DNA of 64,000 nucleotides from Muraenolepis orangiensis (taxonomy: Eukaryota; Chordata; Actinopteri; Gadiformes; Muraenolepididae): the NCBI GenBank assembly GCA_027704905.1, contig CM051002.1, forward strand, positions 16,034,975 to 16,098,974. The letters run 5' to 3'. A model generated the notes under the pieces. That model was given only the letters and a program-made list of their open reading frames with translations. It was not told the DNA's origin and did no database searches. Positions 33,858 to 46,830 of the stretch are shown here, piece by piece. Numbering within the stretch: the first letter of the stretch is position 1; every line of letters starts with the position of its first letter. The translations under genes were made by a program, and so were the position numbers.

Positions 33858-34107
33858 TGTAGGGGATGCAAGGAACGTAATTCACCAGGCAAAGGGTGTG
33901 TTAGGGGTAATGGGGCATGGTCCCTTTAAGCAGGTGTTTGGGGTTGGGCTTAAAGATGGCAGCCATTTTGGGTGTGTAATGGATTCATGTTTGGAGTTGT
34001 AGCTGAGGAGTGCAGCTCAACATGAGGAGATGAGATGCAATAAATGACACACGGATTTGTGTTGTCAACCAGAGAAACTGTGTCGTTGTATTCCACGAGT
34101 TCCTACA
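33858..34107 (+). repeat. 3' LTR of the Gypsy element
   Basis: 250 bp, with the 28 bases missing from the 5' LTR (AGGCAAAGGGTGTGTTAGGG region). Confidence 0.95.
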
Positions 34108-34731
34108 GTAACATGTTTGTGGGATGGTCTGGAAAACTATAGAAAGGGCCTGTGATACAGGATATTATTACATTTGTTAATCACTGAATGGTTAAGTCAT
34201 TCTAGTAAACAAGAACTTTCTAATATCTAGGTGAATTTCTAGAACTCATGGTCAGTTTTCTTTAAACAGTGTAGTGGAGGATCCCTTTTTACTAGGGATC
34301 CTTCTGGATAAATATTAAAGAGCATTAATTCCTAAAGACTGACATCTGGAAGCTGGAGCTGTGACTGGTCCACAGCCATGTTTATTAGAAGTGAGGGGCA
34401 GGATTATGCTAATCTTCTCAACAATTATATTAAAAAAATATATATATTCTAAAATAATTGTATTATAATTAGACATGGTGGTGCTGCAAGTACATTAATA
34501 ATGTTAGTAACATGTTTGCGGGATGGTCTGTAAAACTATCGAAAGGGCCTGTGATACAGTGTATTAGTAAATGTGTTAATCACTGAATCTGGAGCTGTGA
34601 CTGGTCCACAGCCATGTCACTCATGGTGACATTATGCTAATCAATTGATGTAACAGTAATTATATCTATCTCAACAATTACATGTTTTGGTTAGACAGAA
34701 TGGTGCTGCAAGTACATTAGTAATGTTAGTA

Positions 34732-36495
34732 CCGTAATTTCCAGACTATTGAGCGCACCTGAATATAAGCCGCACCCACTGAATTTAAAAAAAATAATTA
34801 TTTTGAACATAAATAAGCCACACATGTCTATAAGCCGCAGGTACCTACCGGTACATTGAAACAAATTAACTTTACACAGGCTTTAACGAAACACGGCTTG
34901 TAACAAAAATAAAAAATTAGCGGCAAACAGTAGCCTACCAAGAAAGTCATTGGTCACTATCTTCTTCCTCCTGTGCACTGAAACCACTGAAGTCATCTCC
35001 TTCGGTGTCGGAGTTGAATAGCCTCAGAATTGCTTCATCCGATGTTGGATCGTTTTCATTGTCGCTCTCGTCACTTTCATCCGGAGGCAAATTCCCCGCT
35101 GAGCTGATGCTGCCCTTTTCAACACGCAGCAGTCCAGCCTTTCGAAACCCGTTGATGATAGTGGATTGTTTGACAATGCTCCACGCTGTCAGGACCCACT
35201 GGCAGACTTGACCATAAGTTGCTCTTGGCATGCGGCCCGTTTTAGTGAAGGATTTCTCCCCACTTGTCATCCAAGCCTCCCATTGAACACGGAGCGCCAC
35301 CTTAAATGCACGATTTACACGGATGTCGAGTGGCTGCAACAACTTTGTTGTGCCCCCAGGAATCACAGCTGGAATTGAGTTTGTCCTCTTGATGGCTTCT
35401 TTCACAGAATCTGTTATGTGGGCCCTCATGCTGTCTAAAACGAGCAATGCCTTGTTCCTGTGAAAGAATCCTCCCGGTCGCTTGCCGTAACACTCCGTAT
35501 GCCATTCATGCATTAGGCTTTCCGTCATCCATCCTTTCTTGTTGACTTTCACAACAATTCCTCTCGGGAATTTTTCTTTTGGCATCGTCATGCGTTTAAA
35601 AATCACCATCGGTGGAAGCTTTTCTCCCGATGCCGTGCAGCTCAGAACACAGGTGAAGTGCGTTTTTTCATGCCCAGTTGTTTTCAGCGTGACTGATGAT
35701 TGGCCTTTCCTGTTGACAGTCCGAGTGAGAGGCAGGTCAAACGTCAGAGGAACCTCATCCATATTTATGATGTCGTGCGGGCTAATGGAATGCTCCGCTA
35801 TCTTTGCATCAGTGAATTTGCGGAAGTTTGAAACTTTTTCCTCGTAGTCGGGAGGGAGCTGCTGACACAGACTCGTCCGTACCCTGATGGACAGGCCTTT
35901 ACGTCTCATAAATCTGAGACACCACGATGGTCCACCTCTAAAATCCTCAAACTTCATTGTGGTGGCGATTGTTTTGGCTTTCAGTCGGATCTGCACAGTT
36001 GAAACACCTCGGCCGTCTGCTCTCTGTGTGTTGACCCAGTCTTCCAGCTCATTTTCTAGTTCAGGCCATCTGCTTTTCTTCCCTCTGAAAGCTTTAGTTG
36101 TCTTTTTGCACTGAGTCAATTCCTCACGTTGCAGTTTCCAACGTCTTATCATCGACTCATTAAGACCCAGCTCCCGTGCAGCAGCTCTATTTCCTTTTCC
36201 AACAGCCAGATTGATTGCCGTCACCTTGAAAGCTGCATCATATGCATTTCTCCGTGTCTTTGCCATGATGAGGGTGACAAATTGTCTCCCGTAATCAGAA
36301 TGATGGGAAGTTTGAGCGCGCTCGATTTAATCTAAACAGTAAAGTAAAAAGTTTCATTGTTTCACCTTAACCCGTTCGGCAATTTCATTGGTCTAATGAA
36401 AGCGGGAAAAATACAGAAATTAGCCGCGTCATTGTTTAAGCCGCGAGGTTCAAAGCGTGGGAAAAAAGTAGCGGCTTGTAGTCCGGAAATTACGG
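34732..36495 (-). mobile_element. pogo/Tigger DNA transposon, copy 2, complete
   Basis: 1764 bp with inverted ends CCGTAATTTCC and GGAAATTACGG. TA lies at both sides (34730-34731 and 36496-36497), the target of Tc1/mariner/pogo elements. Subterminal ATAAGCCGCA on the left and its TAGCGGCTTGTAGTCC counterpart on the right extend the termini imperfectly. One intact gene on the minus strand fills most of it. Confidence 0.95.
34947..36266 (-). CDS. pogo/Tigger transposase, 439 aa, intact
   Basis: Cut-and-paste transposase, acting in the nucleus on the element's ends. N-terminal helix-turn-helix of Brinker/Psq type at about 8-50 (FKVTAINLAVGKGNRAAARE, LGLNESMIRRW). A CENP-B-like HTH follows at about 68-130 (LEDWVNTQRADGRGVST, WCLRFMRRKGL). 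The DDE domain runs from about 160 to 350: Asp170 in NMDEVPL, Asp278 in LLVLDSMRAH, Asp314 in LLQPLDIRVN, a D-D-35-D spacing typical of pogo-like transposases. The C-terminus (about 393-439) is strongly acidic (DESDESDNENDPTSDE). ATG at 36264-36266 gives a standard start. The same organisation occurs in domesticated POGK-like proteins, but terminal repeats and TA sites show a transposon. Copy 1 gives a near-identical C-terminal half. Confidence 0.95.
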   Translation of the reverse strand: MAKTRRNAYDAAFKVTAINLAVGKGNRAAARELGLNESMIRRWKLQREELTQCKKTTKAFRGKKSRWPELENELEDWVNTQRADGRGVSTVQIRLKAKTIATTMKFEDFRGGPSWCLRFMRRKGLSIRVRTSLCQQLPPDYEEKVSNFRKFTDAKIAEHSISPHDIINMDEVPLTFDLPLTRTVNRKGQSSVTLKTTGHEKTHFTCVLSCTASGEKLPPMVIFKRMTMPKEKFPRGIVVKVNKKGWMTESLMHEWHTECYGKRPGGFFHRNKALLVLDSMRAHITDSVKEAIKRTNSIPAVIPGGTTKLLQPLDIRVNRAFKVALRVQWEAWMTSGEKSFTKTGRMPRATYGQVCQWVLTAWSIVKQSTIINGFRKAGLLRVEKGSISSAGNLPPDESDESDNENDPTSDEAILRLFNSDTEGDDFSGFSAQEEEDSDQ

Positions 36496-37084
36496 TAAAA
36501 TTCTGGGATGGTCTGGAAAACTATCGAAAAGGCCTAGTAAACAAGAACTTTCTGATATCTAGGTGAATTTCTAGAAATCATGGTCAGTTTTCCTTAAACA
36601 GTGTAGTGGGGGATCCCTTTTTACTAGGGATCCTTCTGGATAAATATTAAAGAGCATTAATTCCTATTGACTGATATCTGGAATCTGGAGCTGTTACTGG
36701 TCCACAGCCATGTCACTCATGGTGCAAAGGAAGGGAGGGGCAGGATTATGCTAATCAATTGATGTAACGGTAATTATATCCATCTCGACAATTACATTTT
36801 TAAAACATTTTTTTCTCTAAAATAAATGTATTATGGTTAGACATGGTGGTGCTGCAAGTACATTAGTAATGTTAGTAACATGTTTCTGGAATGGTCTAGA
36901 AATCATTAAAAAGGGCCTGTGAAACAGGATATCGTTTATTTCTTCACTAAAACAGAACTTCACTTTAGTAAACCACAGAGTGGTTAAGTCAATCTAGTAA
37001 ACAAGAACTTTTTGATATCTACGTGAATTTCTAGAACTCATAGTCATTTTTCCTTAAACAGTGTAGTGGGGGATCCCTTTTTAC

Positions 37085-40000
37085 TAGGGATCGTTCTGGA
37101 TAAATATTAAAGAGCATTAATTCCTAATGACTGATATCTGGAATCTGGAGCTGTGACTGGTCCACAGCCATGTCACTCATGGTGCAAAGGAAGGGAGAGG
37201 TGGGATTATGCTAATCAATTGATGTAACGTAATTATATCCAGCACAATAATTACATGTTTTGGTTGGACATGGTGGTGCTGCAAGTACATTAGTAATGTT
37301 AGTAACATGTTTCTGGGATGGTCCGGAAAACTATACAAAGGGCCTGTGATACAGGATATAGTAAATGACTTCACTAAAAATGAACTTTTGTAAATCACTG
37401 AGTGGTTCAGTCAATCTAGTAAACAAGAACTTTCTGATATCTAGGTGAATTTCTAGAAATCATGGTCAGTTTTCCTTAAACAGTGTAGTGGGGGATCCCT
37501 TTTTACTAGGGATCCTTCTGGATAAATATTAAAGAGCATTAATTCCTATTGACTGATATCTGGAATCTGGAGCTGTGACTGGTCCACAGCCATGTCACTC
37601 ATGGTGCAGGATTATGCTAATCAATTGATGTAGCGTAATTATATCTATCTCAACGAATACATTTTTTAAACATTTTTTTTCTAAAATAATTGTAGTATGG
37701 TTAGACATGGTGGTGCTGCAAGTACATTAGTAATGTTAGTAACATGTTTCTGGAATTGTCTGGAAAACTATCGAAAAGGCCTGTGATACAGGATATAGTA
37801 AATGTCTTCACTAAAATGGAACTTTTGTAAATCACTGAGTGGTTCAGTCAATCTAGTAAACAAGAACTTTCTGATATCTACGTGAACATATATAAACCAT
37901 GGTCAGTTTTCCATAAACAGTGTAGTGGGGATCCCTTTTTACCAGGGATCCTTCTGGATAAATATTAAAGAGCATTAATTCCTAATGACTGATATCTGGA
38001 ATCTGGAGCTGTTACTGGTCCACAGCCATGTCACTCATGGTGCATTAGAAGTGAGGGGTGGGATTATGCTAATCAATTGATGTAACGTAATTATATCTAT
38101 CTCAACAATTACATGTTTTGGTTAGACAGGATGGTGCTTCAAGTACATTAGTGAAGTTAGTAACATGTTTCTGGGATGGTCCGGAAAACTATAGAAAGGG
38201 CCTGTGATACAGGATATAGTAAATGACTTCACTAAAATTGTACTTTCGTAAATCACGGAGTGGCTCAGTCAATCTAGTAAACAAGAACATTCTGATATCT
38301 AGGTGAATTTCTAGAACTCATTGTCAGTTTTCCTTAAACACTGTAGTGGGGATCCCTTTTTACTAGGGATCCTTCTGGATAAATATTAAAGAGCATTAAT
38401 TCCTACTGACTGATATCTGGAACTGGAGCTGTTACTGGTCAACAGCCATGTCACTCATGGTGCTTTAGAAGGAAGGGGCAGGATTATGCTAATCAATTTA
38501 TGTAACCTAATTATATCTATCTCAACAAATATTTTTTCTAAATTAATTGTATTATGGTTAGACATGGTGGTGCTGCAAGTACATTAGTAATGTTAGTAAC
38601 ATGTTTCTGGAGATGGTCTGGAAATCTTTAAAAAGGGCCTGTGATACAGGATATCATTTTTTTCTTCACTAAAACAGAACTTCACTTTTGTAAACCACTG
38701 AGTGGTTCAGTCAATCTAGTAAACAAGAACATTCTGATATCTAGGTGCATTTCTAGAACTCATGGTCAGTTTTCCTTAAACAGTGTAGTGGGGGATCCCT
38801 TTTTACTAGGGATCCTTCTGGATAAATATTAAAGAGCAATAATTCCTATTGACTGATATCTGGAATCTGGAGCTGTTACTGGTCCACAGCCATGTCACTC
38901 ATGGTGCAAAGGAAGGGAGGGGCAGGATTATGCTAATCAATTGATGTCACGGTAATTATATCCATCTCGACAATTACATTTTTAAAACTTTTTTTTCTCT
39001 AAAATAAATGTATTATGGTTAGACATGGTGGTGCTGCAAGTACATTAGTAATGTTAGTAACATGTTTCTGGAATGGTCTAGAAATCATTAAAAAGGGCCT
39101 GTGAAACAGGATATCGTTTATTTCTTCACTAAAACAGAACTTCACTTTAGTAAACCACAGAGTGGTTAAGTCAATCTAGTAAACAAGAACTTTTTGATAT
39201 CTACGTGAATTTCTAGAACTCATAGTCATTTTTCCTTAAACAGTGTAGTGGGGGATCCCTTTTTACTAGGGATCGTTCTGGATAAATATTAAAGAGCATT
39301 AATTCCTAATGACTGATATCTGGAATCTGGAGCTGTGACTGGTCCACAGCCATGTCACTCATGGTGCAAAGGAAGGGAGAGGTGGGATTATGCTAATCAA
39401 TTGATGTAACGTAATTATATCCAGCACAATAATTACATGTTTTGGTTGGACATGGTGGTGCTGCAAGTACATTAGTAATGTTAGTAACATGTTTCTGGGA
39501 TGGTCCGGAAAACTATACAAAGGGCCTGTGATACAGGATATAGTAAATGACTTCACTAAAAATGAACTTTTGTAAATCACTGAGTGGTTCAGTCAATCTA
39601 GTAAACAAGAACTTTCTGATATCTAGGTGAATTTCTAGAAATCATGGTCAGTTTTCCTTAAACAGTGTAGTGGGGGATCCCTTTTTACTAGGGATCCTTC
39701 TGGATAAATATTAAAGAGCATTAATTCCTATTGACTGATATCTGGAATCTGGAGCTGTGACTGGTCCACAGCCATGTCACTCATGGTGCAGGATTATGCT
39801 AATCAATTGATGTAGCGTAATTATATCTATCTCAACGAATACATTTTTTAAACATTTTTTTTCTAAAATAATTGTAGTATGGTTAGACATGGTGGTGCTG
39901 CAAGTACATTAGTAATGTTAGTAACATGTTTCTGGAATTGTCTGGAAAACTATCGAAAAGGCCTGTGATACAGGATATAGTAAATGTCTTCACTAAAATG

Positions 40001-43000
40001 GAACTTTTGTAAATCACTGAGTGGTTCAGTCAATCTAGTAAACAAGAACTTTCTGATATCTACGTGAACATATATAAACCATGGTCAGTTTTCCATAAAC
40101 AGTGTAGTGGGGATCCCTTTTTACCAGGGATCCTTCTGGATAAATATTAAAGAGCATTAATTCCTAATGACTGATATCTGGAATCTGGAGCTGTTACTGG
40201 TCCACAGCCATGTCACTCATGGTGCATTAGAAGTGAGGGGTGGGATTATGCTAATCAATTGATGTAACGTAATTATATCTATCTCAACAATTACATGTTT
40301 TGGTTAGACAGGATGGTGCTTCAAGTACATTAGTGAAGTTAGTAACATGTTTCTGGGATGGTCCGGAAAACTATAGAAAGGGCCTGTGATACAGGATATA
40401 GTAAATGACTTCACTAAAATTGTACTTTCGTAAATCACGGAGTGGCTCAGTCAATCTAGTAAACAAGAACATTCTGATATCTAGGTGAATTTCTAGAACT
40501 CATTGTCAGTTTTCCTTAAACACTGTAGTGGGGATCCCTTTTTACTAGGGATCCTTCTGGATAAATATTAAAGAGCATTAATTCCTACTGACTGATATCT
40601 GGAACTGGAGCTGTTACTGGTCAACAGCCATGTCACTCATGGTGCTTTAGAAGGAAGGGGCAGGATTATGCTAATCAATTTATGTAACCTAATTATATCT
40701 ATCTCAACAAATATTTTTTCTAAATTAATTGTATTATGGTTAGACACGGTGGTGCTGCAAGTACATTAGTAATGTTAGTAACATGTTTCTGGAGATGGTC
40801 TGGAAATCTTTAAAAAGGGCCTGTGATACAGGATATCGTTTTTTTCTTCACTAAAACAGAACTTCACTTTTGTAAACCACTGAGTGGTTCAGTCAATCTA
40901 GTAAACAAGAACATTCTGATATCTAGGTGCATTTCTAGAACTCATGGTCAGTTTTCCTTAAACAGTGTAGTGGGGGATCCCTTTTTACTAGGGATCCTTC
41001 TGGATAAATATTAAAGAGCAATAATTCCTATTGACTGATATCTGGAATCTGGAGCTGTTACTGGTCCACAGCCATGTCACTCATGGTGCAAAGGAAGGGA
41101 GGGGCAGGATTATGCTAATCAATTGATGTCACGGTAATTATATCCATCTCGACAATTACATTTTTAAAACTTTTTTTTCTCTAAAATAAATGTATTATGG
41201 TTAGACATGGTGGTGCTGCAAGTACATTAGTAATGTTAGTAACATGTCTCTGGAATGGTCTAGAAATCATTAAAAAGGGCCTGTGAAACAGGATATCGTT
41301 TATTTCTTTACTAAAACAGAACTTCACTTTAGTAAACCACAGAGTGGTTAAGTCAATCTAGTAAACAAGAACTTTTTGATATCTACGTGAATTTCTAGAA
41401 CTCATAGTCAGTTTTCCTTAAACAGTGTAGTGGGGGATCCCTTTTTACTAGGGATCCTTCTGGATAAATATTAAAGAGCATTAATTCCTATTGACTGATA
41501 TCTGGAATCTGGAGCTGTTACTGGTCCACAGCCATGTCACTCATGGTGCAAAGGAAGGGAGGGGCAGGATTATGCTAATCAATTGATGTAACGGTAATTA
41601 TATCCATCTCGACAATTACATTTTTAAAACATTTTTTTCTCTAAAATAAATGTATTATGGTTAGACATGGTGGTGCTGCAAGTACATTAGTAATGTTAGT
41701 AACATGTTTCTGGAATGGTCTAGAAATCATTAAAAAAGGCCTGTGAAACAGGATATCGTTTATTTCTTCACTAAAACAGAACTTCACTTTAGTAAACCAC
41801 AGAGTGGTTAAGTCAATCTAGTAAACAAGAACTTTTTGATATCTACGTGAATTTCTAGAACTCATAGTCATTTTTCCTTAAACAGTGTAGTGGGGGATCC
41901 CTTTTTACTAGGGATCGTTCTGGATAAATATTAAAGAGCATTAATTCCTAATGACTGATATCTGGAATCTGGAGCTGTGACTGGTCCACAGCCATGTCAC
42001 TCATGGTGCAAAGGAAGGGAGAGGTGGGATTATGCTAATCAATTGATGTAACGTAATTATATCCAGCACAATAATTACATGTTTTGGTTGGACATGGTGG
42101 TGCTGCAAGTACATTAGTAATGTTAGTAACATGTTTCTGGGATGGTCCGGAAAACTATACAAAGGGCCTGTGATACAGGATATAGTAAATGACTTCACTA
42201 AAAATGAACTTTTGTAAATCACTGAGTGGTTCAGTCAATCTAGTAAACAAGAACTTTCTGATATCTAGGTGAATTTCTAGAAATCATGGTCAGTTTTCCT
42301 TAAACAGTGTAGTGGGGGATCCCTTTTTACTAGGGATCCTTCTGGATAAATATTAAAGAGCATTAATTCCTATTGACTGATATCTGGAATCTGGAGCTGT
42401 GACTGGTCCACAGCCATGTCACTCATGGTGCAGGATTATGCTAATCAATTGATGTAGCGTAATTATATCTATCTCAACGAATACATTTTTTAAACATTTT
42501 TTTTCTAAAATAATTGTAGTATGGTTAGACATGGTGGTGCTGCAAGTACATTAGTAATGTTAGTAACATGTTTCTGGAATTGTCTGGAAAACTATCGAAA
42601 AGGCCTGTGATACAGGATATAGTAAATGTCTTCACTAAAATGGAACTTTTGTAAATCACTGAGTGGTTCAGTCAATCTAGTAAACAAGAACTTTCTGATA
42701 TCTACGTGAACATATATAAACCATGGTCAGTTTTCCATAAACAGTGTAGTGGGGATCCCTTTTTACCAGGGATCCTTCTGGATAAATATTAAAGAGCATT
42801 AATTCCTAATGACTGATATCTGGAATCTGGAGCTGTTACTGGTCCACAGCCATGTCACTCATGGTGCATTAGAAGTGAGGGGTGGGATTATGCTAATCAA
42901 TTGATGTAACGTAATTATATCTATCTCAACAATTACATGTTTTGGTTAGACAGGATGGTGCTTCAAGTACATTAGTGAAGTTAGTAACATGTTTCTGGGA

Positions 43001-46000
43001 TGGTCCGGAAAACTATAGAAAGGGCCTGTGATACAGGATATAGTAAATGACTTCACTAAAATTGTACTTTCGTAAATCACGGAGTGGCTCAGTCAATCTA
43101 GTAAACAAGAACATTCTGATATCTAGGTGAATTTCTAGAACTCATTGTCAGTTTTCCTTAAACACTGTAGTGGGGATCCCTTTTTACTAGGGATCCTTCT
43201 GGATAAATATTAAAGAGCATTAATTCCTACTGACTGATATCTGGAACTGGAGCTGTTACTGGTCAACAGCCATGTCACTCATGGTGCTTTAGAAGGAAGG
43301 GGCAGGATTATGCTAATCAATTTATGTAACCTAATTATATCTATCTCAACAAATATTTTTTCTAAATTAATTGTATTATGGTTAGACATGGTGGTGCTGC
43401 AAGTACATTAGTAATGTTAGTAACATGTTTCTGGAGATGGTCTGGAAATCTTTAAAAAGGGCCTGTGATACAGGATATCGTTTTTTTCTTCACTAAAACA
43501 GAACTTCACTTTTGTAAACCACTGAGTGGTTCAGTCAATCTAGTAAACAAGAACATTCTGATATCTAGGTGCATTTCTAGAACTCATGGTCAGTTTTCCT
43601 TAAACAGTGTAGTGGGGGATCCCTTTTTACTAGGGATCCTTCTGGATAAATATTAAAGAGCAATAATTCCTATTGACTGATATCTGGAATCTGGAGCTGT
43701 TACTGGTCCACAGCCATGTCACTCATGGTGCAAAGGAAGGGAGGGGCAGGATTATGCTAATCAATTGATGTCACGGTAATTATATCCATCTCGACAATTA
43801 CATTTTTAAAACTTTTTTTTCTCTAAAATAAATGTATTATGGTTAGACATGGTGGTGCTGCAAGTACATTAGTAATGTTAGTAACATGTCTCTGGAATGG
43901 TCTAGAAATCATTAAAAAGGGCCTGTGAAACAGGATATCGTTTATTTCTTCACTAAAACAGAACTTCACTTTAGTAAACCACAGAGTGGTTAAGTCAATC
44001 TAGTAAACAAGAACTTTTTGATATCTACGTGAATTTCTAGAACTCATAGTCAGTTTTCCTTAAACAGTGTAGTGGGGGATCCCTTTTTACTAGGGATCCT
44101 TCTGGATAAATATTAAAGAGCATTAATTCCTATTGACTGATATCTGGAATCTGGAGCTGTTACTGGTCCACAGCCATGTCACTCATGGTGCAAAGGAAGG
44201 GAGGGGCAGGATTATGCTAATCAATTGATGTAACGTAATTATATCCATCTCGACAATTACATTTTTAAAACATTTTTTTCTCTAAAATAAATGTATTATG
44301 GTTAGACATGGTGGTGCTGCAAGTACATTAGTAATGTTAGTAACATGTTTCTGGAATGGTCTAGAAATCATTAAAAAGGGCCTGTGAAACAGGATATCGT
44401 TTATTTCTTCACTAAAACAGAACTTCACTTTAGTAAACCACAGAGTGGTTAAGTCAATCTAGTAAACAAGAACTTTTTGATATCTACGTGAATTTCTAGA
44501 ACTCATAGTCATTTTTCCTTAAACAGTGTAGTGGGGGATCCCTTTTTACTAGGGATCGTTCTGGATAAATATTAAAGAGCATTAATTCCTAATGACTGAT
44601 ATCTGGAATCTGGAGCTGTGACTGGTCCACAGCCATGTCACTCATGGTGCAAAGGAAGGGAGAGGTGGGATTATGCTAATCAATTGATGTAACGTAATTA
44701 TATCCAGCACAATAATTACATGTTTTGGTTGGACATGGTGGTGCTGCAAGTACATTAGTAATGTTAGTAACATGTTTCTGGGATGGTCCGGAAAACTATA
44801 CAAAGGGCCTGTGATACAGGATATAGTAAATGACTTCACTAAAAATGAACTTTTGTAAATCACTGAGTGGTTCAGTCAATCTAGTAAACAAGAACTTTCT
44901 GATATCTAGGTGAATTTCTAGAAATCATGGTCAGTTTTCCTTAAACAGTGTAGTGGGGGATCCCTTTTTACTAGGGATCCTTCTGGATAAATATTAAAGA
45001 GCATTAATTCCTATTGACTGATATCTGGAATCTGGAGCTGTGACTGGTCCACAGCCATGTCACTCATGGTGCAGGATTATGCTAATCAATTGATGTAGCG
45101 TAATTATATCTATCTCAACGAATACATTTTTTAAACATTTTTTTTCTAAAATAATTGTAGTATGGTTAGACATGGTGGTGCTGCAAGTACATTAGTAATG
45201 TTAGTAACATGTTTCTGGAATTGTCTGGAAAACTATCGAAAAGGCCTGTGATACAGGATATAGTAAATGTCTTCACTAAAATGGAACTTTTGTAAATCAC
45301 TGAGTGGTTCAGTCAATCTAGTAAACAAGAACTTTCTGATATCTACGTGAACATATATAAACCATGGTCAGTTTTCCATAAACAGTGTAGTGGGGATCCC
45401 TTTTTACCAGGGATCCTTCTGGATAAATATTAAAGAGCATTAATTCCTAATGACTGATATCTGGAATCTGGAGCTGTTACTGGTCCACAGCCATGTCACT
45501 CATGGTGCATTAGAAGTGAGGGGTGGGATTATGCTAATCAATTGATGTAACGTAATTATATCTATCTCAACAATTACATGTTTTGGTTAGACAGGATGGT
45601 GCTTCAAGTACATTAGTGAAGTTAGTAACATGTTTCTGGGATGGTCCGGAAAACTATAGAAAGGGCCTGTGATACAGGATATAGTAAATGACTTCACTAA
45701 AATTGTACTTTCGTAAATCACGGAGTGGCTCAGTCAATCTAGTAAACAAGAACATTCTGATATCTAGGTGAATTTCTAGAACTCATTGTCAGTTTTCCTT
45801 AAACACTGTAGTGGGGATCCCTTTTTACTAGGGATCCTTCTGGATAAATATTAAAGAGCATTAATTCCTACTGACTGATATCTGGAACTGGAGCTGTTAC
45901 TGGTCAACAGCCATGTCACTCATGGTGCTTTAGAAGGAAGGGGCAGGATTATGCTAATCAATTTATGTAACCTAATTATATCTATCTCAACAAATATTTT

Positions 46001-46830
46001 TTCTAAATTAATTGTATTATGGTTAGACATGGTGGTGCTGCAAGTACATTAGTAATGTTAGTAACATGTTTCTGGAGATGGTCTGGAAATCTTTAAAAAG
46101 GGCCTGTGATACAGGATATCATTTTTTTCTTCACTAAAACAGAACTTCACTTTTGTAAACCACTGAGTGGTTCAGTCAATCTAGTAAACAAGAACATTCT
46201 GATATCTAGGTGCATTTCTAGAACTCATGGTCAGTTTTCCTTAAACAGTGTAGTGGGGGATCCCTTTTTACTAGGGATCCTTCTGGATAAATATTAAAGA
46301 GCAATAATTCCTATTGACTGATATCTGGAATCTGGAGCTGTTACTGGTCCACAGCCATGTCACTCATGGTGCAAAGGAAGGGAGGGGCAGGATTATGCTA
46401 ATCAATTGATGTCACGGTAATTATATCCATCTCGACAATTACATTTTTAAAACTTTTTTTTCTCTAAAATAAATGTATTATGGTTAGACATGGTGGTGCT
46501 GCAAGTACATTAGTAATGTTAGTAACATGTCTCTGGAATGGTCTAGAAATCATTAAAAAGGGCCTGTGAAACAGGATATCGTTTATTTCTTCACTAAAAC
46601 AGAACTTCACTTTAGTAAACCACAGAGTGGTTAAGTCAATCTAGTAAACAAGAACTTTTTGATATCTACGTGAATTTCTAGAACTCATAGTCAGTTTTCC
46701 TTAAACAGTGTAGTGGGGGATCCCTTTTTACTAGGGATCGTTCTGGATAAATATTAAAGAGCATTAATTCCTAATGACTGATATCTGGAATCTGGAGCTG
46801 TGACTGGTCCACAGCCATGTCACTCATGGT
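37085..46830. repeat. Higher-order repeat block (periods 2182, 2642, 2641, 2182)
   Basis: The hairpin variant GGGATCGTTCTGG and the following GGGAGAGGTGGGATTATG occur at about 37092, 39274, 41916, 44557 and 46739. The intervals are 2182, 2642, 2641 and 2182 bases, i.e. 5, 6, 6 and 5 monomers; the 6-mer has one more monomer of 460 bases. Corresponding monomers in different repeats differ by single bases only, for example GATATCATTT against GATATCGTTT near 38655 and 40837. Confidence 0.95.

Larger units (their letters stand above)
29656..34107 (+). mobile_element. Ty3/Gypsy LTR retrotransposon, apparently complete
   Basis: Two LTRs (29656-29877 and 33858-34107) bracket gag and pol. A 4-base target duplication GTAA lies at 29652-29655 and 34108-34111. 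LTRs begin TGTAGG and end CTACA. Order protease, RT, RNase H, integrase is that of Ty3/Gypsy. No env frame exists between pol and the 3' LTR. It sits in a satellite monomer, exactly splitting GTTA-GTAA-CATG. Frames are open and the LTRs agree apart from one indel, so insertion is recent. Confidence 0.95.

Noticed and set aside
37177..44863. Repeated 73-aa and 63-aa open frames, one set per higher-order repeat
   Set aside because: They recur only because the DNA repeats. They are not open in diverged monomers and have no codon or domain signal.
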